A stretch of 64,000 bases of DNA from Ophiodon elongatus. Taxonomy: Eukaryota; Chordata; Actinopteri; Perciformes; Hexagrammidae. Shown here piece by piece: positions 10,746 to 22,821 of this stretch; the stretch's first letter is position 1; the number at the start of each line of letters is the position of its first letter. A model generated the notes under the pieces. It saw nothing but the letters and a program-made list of their open reading frames with translations, searched no databases and had not been told where the DNA came from. The position numbers and the translations under genes are program-made. The DNA lies in the NCBI GenBank assembly GCA_016806645.1, contig JACSYO010001006.1:454001-518000 (forward strand), read 5' to 3'.

Positions 10746-13700
10746 CTTGTGTATGTATAACTGTGCATGGATTGCTCCTAATAAATAATCTTGCCTTCCT
10801 TGTTTTTGCTATTTCAACGATCTCTGATTCTGTTGAGGTTTTCTGAAGCTGAAAAATCATAATTCAAGCTGCATTAATCAATATTCTTTACAGTAAAATA
10901 TGAACAAATACCTTTTTTTTTTTTACTTTGACAATAGCTTTAATTCTCTGGTGTTAAAGCTGCACCATATCATATTTTTGCAGTAAAAATCAATCACACA
11001 ACGACCTGTGTTGTGAAATGTGTCGCTTATAGCAACTAATCCACAAAGAATTATCATCCGACTCTGCAATCCCCCTCAGCTTTACGGAACTTATTATTTT
11101 TGCCTCTTTTAGCTGATTGTTTTTGTGCACTACACAGCAGACAAAGTCAGTGACGCGCTGGTGAACATAGTGTAGCTTTGTGTTCTTCTCTAGTGTTGCT
11201 GGAGACAACAGAGCCAAAAGAAGATCCGCTAGAGACGCTCAAATTAATGATAATTAAATATTATATTATAATGATGATGATGTTTGGTGTCTGCTGGATG
11301 TGAAAATAGGAAAATAGGAAAACAGTTTGCTGGTCAAAGCTGATGTTTTTTCAGCTTTTGCTACTGCCCTTTAAGTACATAAGAAACTATTAACGCAGCT
11401 TTAAAAAGTGTACAGATGAAAAAAAAAAACAACAAGATGTAGATTCAGATCTGTTTATAGAATTTAAAGCACTTCTTCTGGAGAAAAAATAAATCTATAA
11501 CTGTCTCGTGACCTTCATCCACGATGAAGCTTCTTCCTCTTGCTCTCCTCCGCTGAGTCAGATCCTCATGAGGATCAGAAGTGGCTGCTTGTGACACAGC
11601 AGCGGGCTATAAACAGGATGTATGAGGAAGAGTGGCGTTCAGGGTTTAAGCAACAAGAAAAAAGCAACTCCGCTGGTCACCGTCACGCTGCATTCACATG
11701 GGACCGGATATCATGTCCGTGGACCCGAGCACGACGGTAAAGTTAGGAGAGGCTGGAAAAGTAAACCGACGGTACCGGTAGACGGCGTCGCCATCCAAAG
11801 TTAAGATATTTGAACTTTTTGATATTTGTCTTCCGCGACGGAATTTACAACCAGATGTTATGTAGCTCCCACACCGCAGAAAGTTGTTTGAGATTAGAAT
11901 AGAATATCAGGAGAAAGCTGCATTTCATAGCATTACATTAAATAGTAGACAGCAAACAATACTATTTAATATGTCATATTCGATGCCCGTAGGAACATAT
12001 CGTCCTGCATGTTTCGTTTTGCCGTCCTGCCGTCCCATGGACTAAGTATGCAGACACAGACCAGTGTTCCCCAGTAACAGGGGGGGTGTGGGGGTGGGGG
12101 GGTGGGGGGTGAAGGGGGGGGGACCGGGCCAGGGGGGACATGTGTTTATGAACAACTGAGCTGAACAACTCGCTGCCAAGCGAGTGAGCAACCATTTGAG
12201 ATTAATGAGTGAGGATGAGCTCAGCTAACAGCGGATACTGGAGCAGGATGACCGCAAATGAATCCGGCGAAGCAGAAAATCAACACCATCGTTCAGCTGT
12301 GAAAGTGGTACAGCCCCCGTGTCCACTGTTTCTAAAAACGTCCACCTTTTCCACTTGATTTAAAGCGGAGCGATACCGTGGGTGACTTTAAATGCTGCAA
12401 CGTGTCATCAGCACTTCAGTGCTTGAGTACGTTTGCTGTACACTGCTTTTATACTTTGCTGCATTTCAAGGGTGTTTTTTTTTTGCTCTAGAGTCATGAC
12501 AGCTGTAGCTATTAGTCACTTTGCAGATTCAGATTTTACATCGAAAAGTTATGATGAGTTTACAAAATTGTTATAGATCGAACCACATGGCCGGTTTAAT
12601 GCACTCAGGGGGCCCTGGGACCATAAAGAGCTGTGGGCCCTCTAATCAGACCCCCATCCTCTCCTTTCCCAGAGTTAGTCGGGATATGGCGTCTGAAGCA
12701 AGGAGGTAAATTATATTGTTGGTCAACATATCGTACAACAGCTCATATGATATCAAAAAGTTCTGTTGTTGTGCGTCTTCCTACGAACGCCCAGTAACAC
12801 GAGGGATTAGTGCGCCTGCTCAAGTCCCCGCAGAGCAGAACCTGAGGCAACAAAACCACTTGGTTCTGGTTGAAATAAGTATGTTTGCTACGTAATCTAG
12901 GTGCGTTAGTGAGCACGTCAACAGCAGCTCCTCCGCCGGGCCCCGCTGAGAGCCAACACCGACACCTCGCTGCTGGAGGCCCAGGCCGTATCGCCGGGCC
13001 CACTGGAGTGAAGGGACGCACAGGAGAACCAGAACCCGGACTGCACAGGGCCGACTGTGAGACCCGGCTGCAGGTAAATGAGAGGATTTTCTCAAGGGAA
13101 CCTGGTGCATGGAGACACTAGCGCTTTGTCCGCAGCGTCCGCTAAAAAATAAACAGGAAATAAAAAGTCTCCAGCAGCTTCAGAACAAGTCCGCGTTGAT
13201 GTTTGCGTTCCCCCAGGACACAGACAGCGGGGGAACGGGCTGTGAACGTTACTCAGTAATTGCCTCACAGTTAATGTTTGCATCGGTAATATCAATCCAA
13301 GAATACAGCCAATCTGCTACTTTCACTCTTGATCATTTAAGTAACAGTTTTGAATGCAGGACTACTTCCACAGTAACTGAATACTTCCTCCGTCACTGCA
13401 GTGAGCTGCAGGCGGCTTGCTGTATGCCCGGCCAGTGAGCCTTTATACCAGCAGATACCCGGGGGACGAGCGAGGTCAAATGTTTAACGATGACTTTCAC
13501 AAATTGGCCGCTTTGACAAGATTTTTATTTCGCTCGTGGTTCTGAGCGTCCATACCAACCTGGAGATCTGGGTAAACATTACGTACAGCTTCTGAGTCAG
13601 TGTTAAGGGACGCTCCTCTCACAGCCTCTCACTTTGTGATTTAGCCTGAGTGTGTTGTGACATAAAATTTAAATAAATCTCACTTACCGCAGCTTTTAAC

Positions 13701-13934
13701 TCTCTCTCTCCTTTGGGTTCTCGTCACTCTCTGCTTTTTTCCTCTCGCCCTTTCATCTCCCTCCATCACGCCGCCCGCTCCTCGCCTCCGTCGCCCGTCA
13801 GCGTCACTTGTTACCGTGGGAAGAACAATGCTGACATCACACTCATTATGCAATTCCATCAACTCGAGGCAGGGCGAGCTGCTTTTTTTAGCAACCGCTC
13901 GAGAGCAGCGGGTCATTCAAGCCTGCACATCTGC

Positions 13935-13936
<2 letters not shown>
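10746..13936. other. Intergenic, no gene seen
   Basis: Short frames only. The 12070-12132 part is a run of long G tracts (see the separate finding). The 12900-13100 part is locally CpG-rich and gives overlapping frames on both strands, none with recognisable domains. Confidence 0.5.
12070..12134 (+). repeat. G-run cluster, strong G-quadruplex candidate
   Basis: Seven or more runs of 4 to 9 G within 65 bp on the plus strand, separated mostly by 1-4 nt. Confidence 0.75.
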
Positions 13937-13993
<57 letters not shown>

Positions 13994-14068
13994 CTGCAGC
14001 GGCGCGTGCATATGCTAGTAAGCACGTCTGCACGTTTATGTCTGATACAATTAACCGGAAGATGGTGT

Positions 14069-14102
<34 letters not shown>

Positions 14103-14224
14103 GAGAGCGAGAGAGAGAGAGAGAGAGAGAGAGAGTAATAAAGGGCCACAGAGAGTGAGAGAGAAATACTGCAGTAACCCAAGGGCAGCTTGCTGCTCAA
14201 GTGGAGGGATGATGTACCTCCTTC

Positions 14225-14311
<87 letters not shown>
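13937..14311. repeat. (TG)n, (GA)n and (CA)n microsatellite cluster
   Basis: (TG)28 at 13937-13992, interrupted (GA)n at 14069-14135 and (CA)n at 14227-14311. The outer arrays are complementary. A 183-codon minus-strand frame through all three is a low-complexity artefact. Confidence 0.95.
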
Positions 14312-14315
<4 letters not shown>

Positions 14316-14829
14316 GAAGATAGCCCAGAACAAACCTCTCCACTGACTAGCCAAGGTTAACTGTGGCGCATTGAAACATATGTTTCTCATAAGGGACGTT
14401 GACTCTCCCTGTGCTGTAATGCTACAGGCTCTCAGATGCCGTGTCACTTTGAAATATTGCACCAGCATGCACTTTCACTAAAAGCATACCAAAGCTAATT
14501 TCAATTTCTCAAATATCAGGCTGTTTTTCGAACGTGCGCGCACACAGAGGAGAAGCTCTCCATGCGACGGAGAAACTGTTGGCAACTTGTGTCCGCCTGC
14601 CATGCAGCCCCTGGAGTGCTGATACAGAGAACAGTCTATCTCCCTGCTCGCCCCGCTCCACACAGACAGAATAGAAAACAGAGGGAGAGGACTGGAGCTG
14701 AATCCCAATGTTTTCATCCTGAGCCAGCTCCTTCCTGTGCTGAGTGGTACAGGCCCTCAGTGCTCCAGACCAAACCAAGAATTTCTTTCTTCCATCCAGA
14801 CTGAAATATCTAAAAGAAAACAAAAAAAA

Positions 14830-15070
14830 AACTAAACGATGGGTGGATTACGATGAAATTTGGTGCAGACATTTACTCTGATCTCCCGACTTTTCCTCTC
14901 GCTCCATCATCGGGTACATTTTTCAATATGTCCAATACTGTGGTTCATGAGCAAACTAAACTAACAAGACTAATGACTGTCCCACCAGCACCATCTGTAC
15001 TTTGTCTTTAGTGCTAATGAGCTAATGTTAGCGCGCTAACACACTTGGAAGGTGAGGATGGTCAACATCG
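14830..15070 (+). repeat. Interspersed repeat family R7, copy 1
   Basis: Contains GATGAAATTTGGTGCAGACA, a TCTCGCTCCATCATCGGGT block, CTGTACTTTGTCTTTAGTGC and GCTAATGTTAGC. I know this order from widespread teleost repeats. A second, rearranged copy lies at 57620-57800. Confidence 0.65.
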
Positions 15071-15074
15071 TGCC

Positions 15075-15250
15075 TGCTTAAAAGGGGAAGTGTGTAGGAT
15101 TAAGGGGGGTTTATTGGTGGAAATGGACTACAATATTCAGACCTATGTTTTCGCCTGGAACTATTAGTTAGAATTATAATTCGTTTTTTTGTTAGCTTAG
15201 CATGAGCCCCTTCATATCTACATGGGGAAGGGGGTCCGCCAAAGTGTCTG
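15075..15250 (+). repeat. Interspersed repeat family R2, copy 2
   Basis: AAGTGTGTAGGATTAAGG opens the segment. TTTGTTAGCTTAGCATGAGC and CCTTCATATCTACATGGGGA follow. It appears to be the 5' part of the repeat whose 3' part is at 1535-1690. Confidence 0.55.
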
Positions 15251-15678
15251 TGGCGACATTCCCCCTAAATAAAATCCTCAAGCGGGGCACACTGTGTGGA
15301 TCTCTTGGAAGTAAGATCCAAAAACACAGCTGCAATGAAAGCTACTTGTGACAATTTTCCACTGAATGTTATGTCTTGTCGAGTTCTCATGCGACACTGA
15401 TCTTGATATCGCACCCGGAATCCAACTTTTAGAGCTCTGCAGGTTCAGGTAGCGGCCCACATCAGAGAGCTGCTGAGGCCTGACATCACCAGTAGTTCTC
15501 CGAGGGGCTCCGATCAGGGATCGGGGTTTTTTTCCACACCTTGGAGACAGACAGCAGATACAGTCCACCAGGCCGAGTCAGCAAACGTTGACCTGGCTAT
15601 TGATAACATAGCACAGCGGCTCCAAATCAATTCATTGGACATCAAATAGATTCACTCTCGCATATTTAGGGAACAATA

Positions 15679-15679
<1 letters not shown>

Positions 15680-15743
<64 letters not shown>
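15680..15743 (+). repeat. (CT)n-(CA)n microsatellite
   Basis: CT at 15680-15690 followed by (CA)n to 15743. Confidence 0.95.
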
Positions 15744-15746
<3 letters not shown>

Positions 15747-16192
15747 CTCGGGGGTGAAATGACTTGTGGAGGAGACTGCAATGTTTTGCAGCCTCTGTTA
15801 ATGAAAGCTATAATTATCACACAGTAAAATCAATACTCTCAGTTCCTTTTAGGGAAAGTGGTGGGGGGTTGTCTTGTTTGAGGTAAGACTGGAATGAGCC
15901 GTGGGACTCTGCGCAGCGCAGCCCGAAAATAAGATTTATGGAAAGGCTGTGTTCATAGCTGATTGGTTCTAATTGTCTCCCAGCTAAGCAAGAATCCCAT
16001 TCTGCTAAATGAGCCAGCGATCAAATTCAAATTAATTTATTGGCTGGCAAGCACACAGAATATCTTCACTGTTAAGCCGAGATAGAGTCTGGGATTTTTT
16101 TGTGTGTTTTCGGCGGGATAAATAAAAACAGTCATTGGAACAGCTGTGTTGCTGAAGATTAAGGAAGAGCAATTAGTGGCAGGGCTTGTAAT

Positions 16193-16791
16193 TAGGGATG
16201 TTAATAACTAACCGTTAAACCGTTAACCGATAATACGTGCTTTGACCGATTAATGCTGACAGTTAAAAGAAATGTAAAAGTAACATGTAAAAAAAGCAAC
16301 AAAAAAAAAAGCTGAGCAACACTTGTCTCAGAGGAGAGTAGCGCTGGTCCTCCTTAAAGGTCAGCCCAACTGAGGTGAGTCTTAGCCGGACTTGTTGCTA
16401 ACTTCCACAAACGCTTTCTCGCACGACCGGACACTCGCTGACGTGACGCCGGTTTGCAGTGGAAACCCTGGCAGGCAAGACGCGTAGCTGACAACCTCGC
16501 AGCTCAACGAATTGATGTGTTGGAAACTTATTTGTAAAGTGGCGCATGTGTCCACGACAATGCACGCAACATTATGGCTGAAAACTAAGTTGCCCTGTTT
16601 TACGCATCTGCTGCAACTGGCCGTAAATGATGGCTGTCCCCTGTTTGTGCGTTGGTTATCGTTGCAGCAAGGCAGCTTGTCAGGCACTTCAACCTCCCAT
16701 GTAAGGCACTAATCCTGTCAGTTCACAGTTAATGATCGGTTAACAAGGGTCAGCTATCGGTCAGAAAATAATTAAAGAAGTAGCATCCTTA
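16193..16791 (+). mobile_element. Internally deleted hAT transposon relic
   Basis: The ends are inverted: TAGGGATG at 16193-16200 and CATCCTTA at 16784-16791. The flanking octamers CTTGTAAT and CTTGTCAG agree at 6 of 8 bases, consistent with an aged 8-bp hAT target duplication. The frame covering about 16500-16655 encodes LPCFTHLLQLAVNDG preceded by TTMHATLWLKTK. This matches the hAT transposase core around the conserved C-x-x-H (CFAHTLQLAVND-type) motif. Only this fragment survives, with upstream stops, so it is a pseudogene within a roughly 600-bp non-autonomous copy. Confidence 0.7.
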
Positions 16792-16974
16792 CTTGTCAGG
16801 ACACTTCCAACATACACTGGGGACCTAAACCACCGAGAGACAACATTGACTTATCTGGATTTTTGATCATTGGTCACCCACCACTACATTCTGCATCAAT
16901 GCACAAAATGGATTACGATGAATTGCCCTTTTATTTTTCGCATTTTTGTCTAGAGGAAGGTTTGGTGTCCAATC

Positions 16975-16977
<3 letters not shown>

Positions 16978-17006
<29 letters not shown>
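16978..17006. repeat. (AT)n microsatellite
   Basis: A perfect 29-bp TA dinucleotide array. Confidence 0.95.
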
Positions 17007-17009
<3 letters not shown>

Positions 17010-18477
17010 CTCTTATTAATTTTCTCTTTCCTTCTTTTGTGTCTCTTCGACTCCTCACCATATATAGTTTAAAAAAATGTAAATCAAGTTGAACTTCAAG
17101 CAGCTGGTATTTGTTCATGTGCAGCACAAACCACTGGGAGCAATCACTTATCGTGCATAGGAGTGGAGTAATACCCTTAAAAGCCAAGCAGCAACCTTTC
17201 CTGGTGCAGAGAAATGAAGCCAAAAACTGCAGTTCCTCAAATGGAAATAAACTGCTTAGAGCCTGGTCCAAAAAACGGGTTTGGTCTCTATAGCCAATTT
17301 CCCATTCATGACAACTGTATGGGTGAATTTTGTTACAACTCACCCGTTTAAATTATTAAAGCTTAAAGGTAGGCATAATTGAGGGCGTTGCTGGCTCTTC
17401 AGAATCCTACGGGTGACGTCACAGAGACTACGTCCACATGTTATACAGTCGATGGATAAAGCCAAAAAAAGGGTAGAATGAAGTGGCAGGCAGATGTCGG
17501 GATGTCATATTGGATATTAGAATATGGTGGCTGGTGCATGAAGTGGACAATCCCCGACTTTCTCGTCTAGACTTGTGATAAGGTCCGCACACAACTGTGT
17601 TGTACACATACTACTTCTCCTTGTTTGTGCGGAAAGCTAAATTGCTGTACTGGGAAATTCACTTTTATTTCAGTAAGTCCACATCTGAGATTAGAGGGTC
17701 TTCCCTATCAACAAAGCTAAATTAAAATGGGACTGGATTTGTGTTTTTATGGGACATTCGAGCTTTAGGAACCTCCCTGGATAACTGCTAAATAGTCCTA
17801 AATTTGCTGATTCTGTTCAACCATCCACACATCTATAGAAGGACTCTTATGGCATAGGCGCCAATGTGCAGAGTATGGGTGCGTATGAGCTTGAAAGGAC
17901 ACGTACATTTAGAGAACGTTTCACACATCAACATGTCTCCGTCCTGTTGGTGTGCAGACTAACTGGGGTTATGTTCTTGTCATCAACGCCCAAACCAGGA
18001 AGATATAATTAGCTCCTGAGTCTGTGGCATGCATCAGTAGCGTCATACTCTTGCATGCCACACACATGCAGCGTGGGCATGCATATTTGTGGCCTGTAGA
18101 TCAGCGGGTGTGTTTCTTTGCTTGTGTTTGTGTGACGTTTCTATGCTAAGATCAATAAACTATTACAGCTCATATTTTAAGATATTATTTCTGTAAACAA
18201 CCAAACAAACAGACTTTTGACTATTGGATTATACATCTTGTAGCTGCTACAGTCTCTGTTTGTAGCACAACCTGCTCAGTTGGGTGCTTACTTTAAGAGT
18301 AACTAAATCCCTAAAGCACTTTTTTCAGCTGATAACCAATGTATATGGGTATTTAGTAGTGTTGTTGTAGATTCAGGTTCTAATCTTGACATTTTAGTGC
18401 AAAGTATTTGAATTATTCCTTGCTATTGGCTGATCTGCAGCCAGGTGACATATATAAGACTGTGGAGAGGAGTTTCA
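17007..18477. other. Intergenic; a short R3-like fragment, no gene seen
   Basis: At 17385-17475 the words GTGACGTCACAGAGACTACG and TATACAGTCGATGGATAAAG resemble the outer end of repeat families in the R3 group. The rest is unassigned. Confidence 0.4.
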
Positions 18478-18920
18478 GTGGCAACCTCTGGTTCTGAAAA
18501 GTGAACCCAATGCGGAAGTGTCCTTGAACCTGCATTCTCTCTACTGGTCAGCAGGGGGCGACTCCTCTGGTTGCACAAAGAAGTCCGACTGTATAGAAGT
18601 CTATGAGAAAATGACTCTACTTCTCGCTTGATTTGTTACCTCAGTAAACATTGCTAACATAAGTGTATGTTCCCAGTCTTTTTCAATACAACATGATGTT
18701 CATTTAGTAAATTATGGTCTTATTAAGTGTAAAATAGATGATGAAGCAGAGTGTGCTTCAGGGCGGGCTAATTTGTGATTGACAGCTCGCTATTGCTACC
18801 AGATACACGGCGTCTTTACGTCCCTCCTCCACAGTCCAAATATGATCACTGTCGTTCACTGATTGCAAAATGCCAAGATGGCGACGGCCACTTCTTATAT
18901 ACAGTCTGTGAGTATCTGTG
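18478..18920 (+). repeat. Interspersed repeat family R3, copy B
   Basis: Same block order and orientation as copy A. Shared words include CAGGGGGCGACTCCTCTGG, TAGAAGTCTATGAGAAAATG and TTCATTTAGTAAATTATGG. It ends with CCAAGATGGCGACGG and TATATACAGTCTGTG. Confidence 0.75.
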
Positions 18921-19519
18921 AAGAGTGGCCGGTACCCTTTCAATAGCCTGTGAATGTGTAGCTGGCTTACACACAGCTTTGCACTATAGCTTTACATGTA
19001 AACTCAAATCCACTAATGTTTGCAAGAGCAATTTAAAAACAGCAAAGTCATACTAAATGTTAAAGTGACATAGACCAAGCCCAGCAGGTCATGTGGTGTC
19101 GTTTATGTTCTGCAACTGTTGCATGAAATCATAGTGGAATTTGCAAGCTAGCTAGCAAGCTAGCCATTCCCTAAATGAGTAAAACGTATCAACTTAATGC
19201 TTTCACCCGCACACTCTTCACACACAGTTTAGGAAAGCACATTGCTATCACTAGATAGATTTACCAGGTTCTGTAATGTTCTCATGGCTTAATTTCAAGC
19301 CCACAGAAAAAGGAGAAAAGGATTGTGCTGTGCTGTCATTGTAATGCTACAGTGGTAATGCAAAGTAAGCCAAAAATAGACGTGACTGGGCTTGGCTAAG
19401 TTTAGGTGGTGTTCCCCTCTGAATATTACGTTACATCCAGGAGACAGTCCCGAGACAAAGAAAAAGCATATAAATAAAAAAAATTATAACTACTTGCTTA
19501 TGAAATTATTTTGCAAAGG

Positions 19520-20041
19520 ATGAAGAAAGTCACCGTCACTCCAGAAACGAAAAGGAAAATGTATGATTTTACAGGAGCTGCAGGTTTCAGCAATACAGAC
19601 TTTAGAGTTTTGATAAAATGCTTCCACCACTTTCCTTTACTGCCTCAATTAGTTGACAAGCTGAAAATAAAAATAAATCACATGTCCAGGAAAAAGAAGA
19701 GGAAGTTCAAATCAACAGGAGACCACCGTCTTCTCAAAATTCTGGTTAGCACCTTTACAGATGATGTCAGTAAATACCACAATATCACTGGACAACGCAG
19801 ATATGGCCTCAGAAACACTGATCTTGTTGTAATTACATACACAGATATGTCTTTGCTAATTCAATGCCCCCTTGCACTTCCTGATCCCACCATTGCCCCC
19901 AGAGCCTTAACCCCAACTTGTACCAGAAAATCTCCTTCCCAGTCTGATGGCGTCTTCTCCCGACGTGAGTCCTGGATATGTTTTCCAGCGGGTCAGGTGA
20001 TAGTTAGTGGTGTCATGGGTGCCGTTTCCAAGCTGACTTAA
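19520..20041 (+). other. Orphan open frame, 173 codons from ATG; probably not a gene
   Basis: The first ATG of the frame is at 19520. The predicted product is lysine-rich in its first half (MSRKKKRKFKS at about 57-67) and Ser/Thr/Pro-rich later. I recognise no domain, and there is no obvious promoter, poly(A) signal or splice context. AT-rich flanks and lack of homology suggest chance. A fragment of an unknown mobile element is the alternative. Confidence 0.15.
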
Positions 20042-20110
20042 ATATAAGTGGAGTGACGTTAGAGAGGCAGTGGACCTGGCCGGACTATTAATAGGTGAGT
20101 GCTAAAAGTG

Positions 20111-20113
<3 letters not shown>

Positions 20114-20171
<58 letters not shown>
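20114..20171 (+). repeat. (GT)n microsatellite
   Basis: A perfect 58-bp GT array. Confidence 0.95.
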
Positions 20172-20172
<1 letters not shown>

Positions 20173-20934
20173 TGTAGAGAAGAGTTTGTCCATTTGTGAG
20201 TGTGTCTGCAGTGAGAATGCTAAGCTAACAACTGTAAGGAAAGCAATGCCTTTGATGACAGATGTATGTGGGCTAAAACATAAGGTGAGGGGAAAGATTG
20301 GACCTAAAACAAAAAAAAAATCATTATTCATTTTCAGTAGGAGTTTGTAGCTGCTTCAGAGCAGCGCGAGGAGTCGCAGGACACCTTTAACAAACAATAA
20401 TTAAGGCTCTCCTGCAGATCCAAAACAGTAAACAGTCTAATCATCTACCCTTTTCTCACATGAATAAACCACCACACTCACATGTGGCTATGCCTACTGC
20501 GTCCCCATTCATTGGCCCGTCAGGGTCACACGCCACAGTCTAAAAAGGTAACTTCAGTAACCATGATGTGCTCCTCTGTCTCCCTCTGCACTCGGTGCTG
20601 ACACGTGCATGAATGCATGTGTTGTGTCTACGACAGCAGGGCGGAGGAGGGAAAGGAGAAGCGTGACAAGTTAAAACGCTCACTAAGTAACGGCAGCTGC
20701 TGAAATCACAATGTAGATTCTCATTGTCAAAACGGGAAAATTATGATAACAGCATGTTATGAAATCTGGTAGTTTTGATCCACGATGGGTTAATCTAACC
20801 AAATAACAACAGCAGGAGCCAACATTTGTTAATGCTGACATATTCAGAGAAATGGAGAACTCAAAACCTGGACAAATGAAACCAAAATGATGGCTAAAGG
20901 GAAAAATCTCTATGAATTTGTCTTTAGCTCAGTA

Positions 20935-21105
20935 CTCTGCAATTGGCATAGCCATTTTAATGTTGCTAATTTACTTTCTTGTCAAAAGTTAGATGAGCAG
21001 ATTAATACCACTCTCAATAATAAATATGAAGTCAGCTAGCTTATTTTAGCAGAGAGACCAGAAACCGCTTGCCTGGCCTTGTCCAAAGGTAAAATCATCC
21101 ACCTG
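20935..21105 (-). repeat. Interspersed repeat family R8, fragmentary copy
   Basis: Contains GAAGTCAGCTAGCTTATTTT and GGCCTTGTCCAAAGGTAA, which recur in the 40.7-41.1 kb copy. It appears rearranged, with parts in both orientations. Confidence 0.45.
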
Positions 21106-21124
21106 CCATCACCACAAAGCTTAT

Positions 21125-21270
21125 TTACGGAGTGGCTTAGTAGCCGCGTGGTTACATGGCCACATGCTGGGTTTGAGTCCAGCCATGGGGCCTTTGTTGC
21201 GTGTCATAACCCTCTCTCTTCCGCCAGTTCCAGTTCCAGTCTTGTTTTTTTAAAAGCTCACTTTCTAACA
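21125..21270 (+). mobile_element. tRNA-derived SINE-like element with A and B boxes
   Basis: TGGCTTAGTAG at 21133-21143 fits a pol III A box and GGTTTGAGTCC at 21170-21180 is a near-consensus B box. The tail GGGGCCTTTGTTGCGTGTCA followed by pyrimidine-rich sequence matches a SINE-like element I know from percomorph genomes. It is not a functional tRNA gene because no acceptor or anticodon stems close around it. Confidence 0.6.
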
Positions 21271-21861
21271 AGTAATGTGTTTTTTCTTTAATCTCTACAA
21301 AGGGGTTGTGTCATTTCTAGTATTTGTGCTAAGATAACACCATTTTGCATTGAGGATTTTAATCCTATTTGTCTTGTTCTGTAGGTTAATGTTGTCAAAG
21401 TGCATTTTGATGAGAAACATCCAATTATAGCTAGCTTAAAATTCAGCTGCCTCTGGCGCTAAAGGTGCCATATGCTAATAGTGCTAAATATTACGCTTTG
21501 TAAAAACACAAGGTAAAATAACAGCAGTCTCCTGGAGGAAAGTCCTGTGATTTTGTTGGACATAACTTAACTAGTTAAGTATGTTAAAATGAAAAAGTTA
21601 AAATACAACAATATCACCCTGACCTCCCTAAATGGATTTTGTTGCTCTTTATACTAAGTCACCTGACTTCATTAGAGGCAATCCTGAACATCCTGGCTCA
21701 CATTTACCTAGGTTATGTAAGAATTACAGGGCTCCTCGTAGGTATGAGCACGAACAGTGAATGAGAACAGCCTGAGTAAACTCACTAGCTTAAAGCAAAT
21801 CAGATTTGCAATTCTTTGCTTTGGAATCTGGTTAGCTTTTTTCACATTTGATCAAGCCATA

Positions 21862-22290
21862 GACGTAGTCATCATGACGTCACCCATCGGTTTTTGGACT
21901 GCTGTTTTAAAGCCTCGAGTTCGGCGATTTTTCACCGTCGCCATCTTGGATTACGACCGTTGCCATGTTGTTGTTTCTTTGCAGCCAATGAACAGAAGTT
22001 ACCATATTTTGAATATGGTGTGTTTGACTCTAAGTGGACCATAATTTACTAAATGAACATCATGCTGTATTGAAGAAGACTTGAAACTAGAGATTGAGAC
22101 ATAAACTCATGTTTACAATGTTTACTGAGGGAATAAATCAAGAGAGAAGTAGAGTCATTTTCTCATAGACTTCTATACAACCAGACTTCTTTTTGCAACC
22201 AGAGAAGTCGCCCCCTGATGGTCAGTAGAGCAAATGCACATTTTAAGACACTTCCGCATTGGCTTCACTCGACAGAACCTGAGGTTGACT
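21862..22290 (-). repeat. Interspersed repeat family R3, copy C (reversed)
   Basis: Reverse of copies A and B: CCATCTTGGATTACGACCG, a GAACAGAAGTTACCATATTT block, CATAATTTACTAAATGAACA, CTCATAGACTTCTATACAA, GTCGCCCCCTGATGGTCAG and finally GGCTTCACTCGACAGAACC. Confidence 0.75.
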
Positions 22291-22769
22291 CCTGTTCCAA
22301 ACATTATAACTACAAGTCGCCTAGCTAGCAATACTACCAATGCTTTTATCTGCCAACGTCCTGACCATCACGGTGGTTGTTGTAATGGTCCCTCAGCTAA
22401 AGAAAGTTCTGGCTCCACACACTATCATTCCGGTATTAGAGAAAGAAACGTTCTGGCTTTCTTTAACTTTCTTTAAACCATTCACAATCGTCTCGGGCGG
22501 CTCTCCATCCAGTGAGTCAGATCAGGGGACACGTGGCTGCCTGCTGATGGACAGTAGGACTACATCTGCTGTGTGTTGTCGTGACCTGGCCTTTTTGAAA
22601 TGGAATGATGACTTTGTAGTGCACATTTAGGACTGTGACCCAGGAGCAATGTCTTGGGCCTTCTGGGTACTGCATATGTGGTAACAGTATGGAACAGGCA
22701 ACAAAATCATCCATGTGCATTGGTCACAACTCAACTTACAGTCATACCCTTCCAGTCCGTCAGTGAAAA

Positions 22770-22821
22770 CACACACGCACACGCACACGCACACGCACAC
22801 GCACACGCACACGCACACACG
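22770..22821 (+). repeat. Hexanucleotide array (CACACG)n
   Basis: About eight copies of a 6-bp ACACGC-type unit. It gives a His-Ala string on one strand and Val-Arg on the other. Confidence 0.9.

Noticed and set aside
13917..14468. 183-codon minus-strand frame with Cys/Val, Leu/Ser and Thr/His strings
   Set aside because: Entirely produced by (CA)n, (GA)n and (TG)n arrays.
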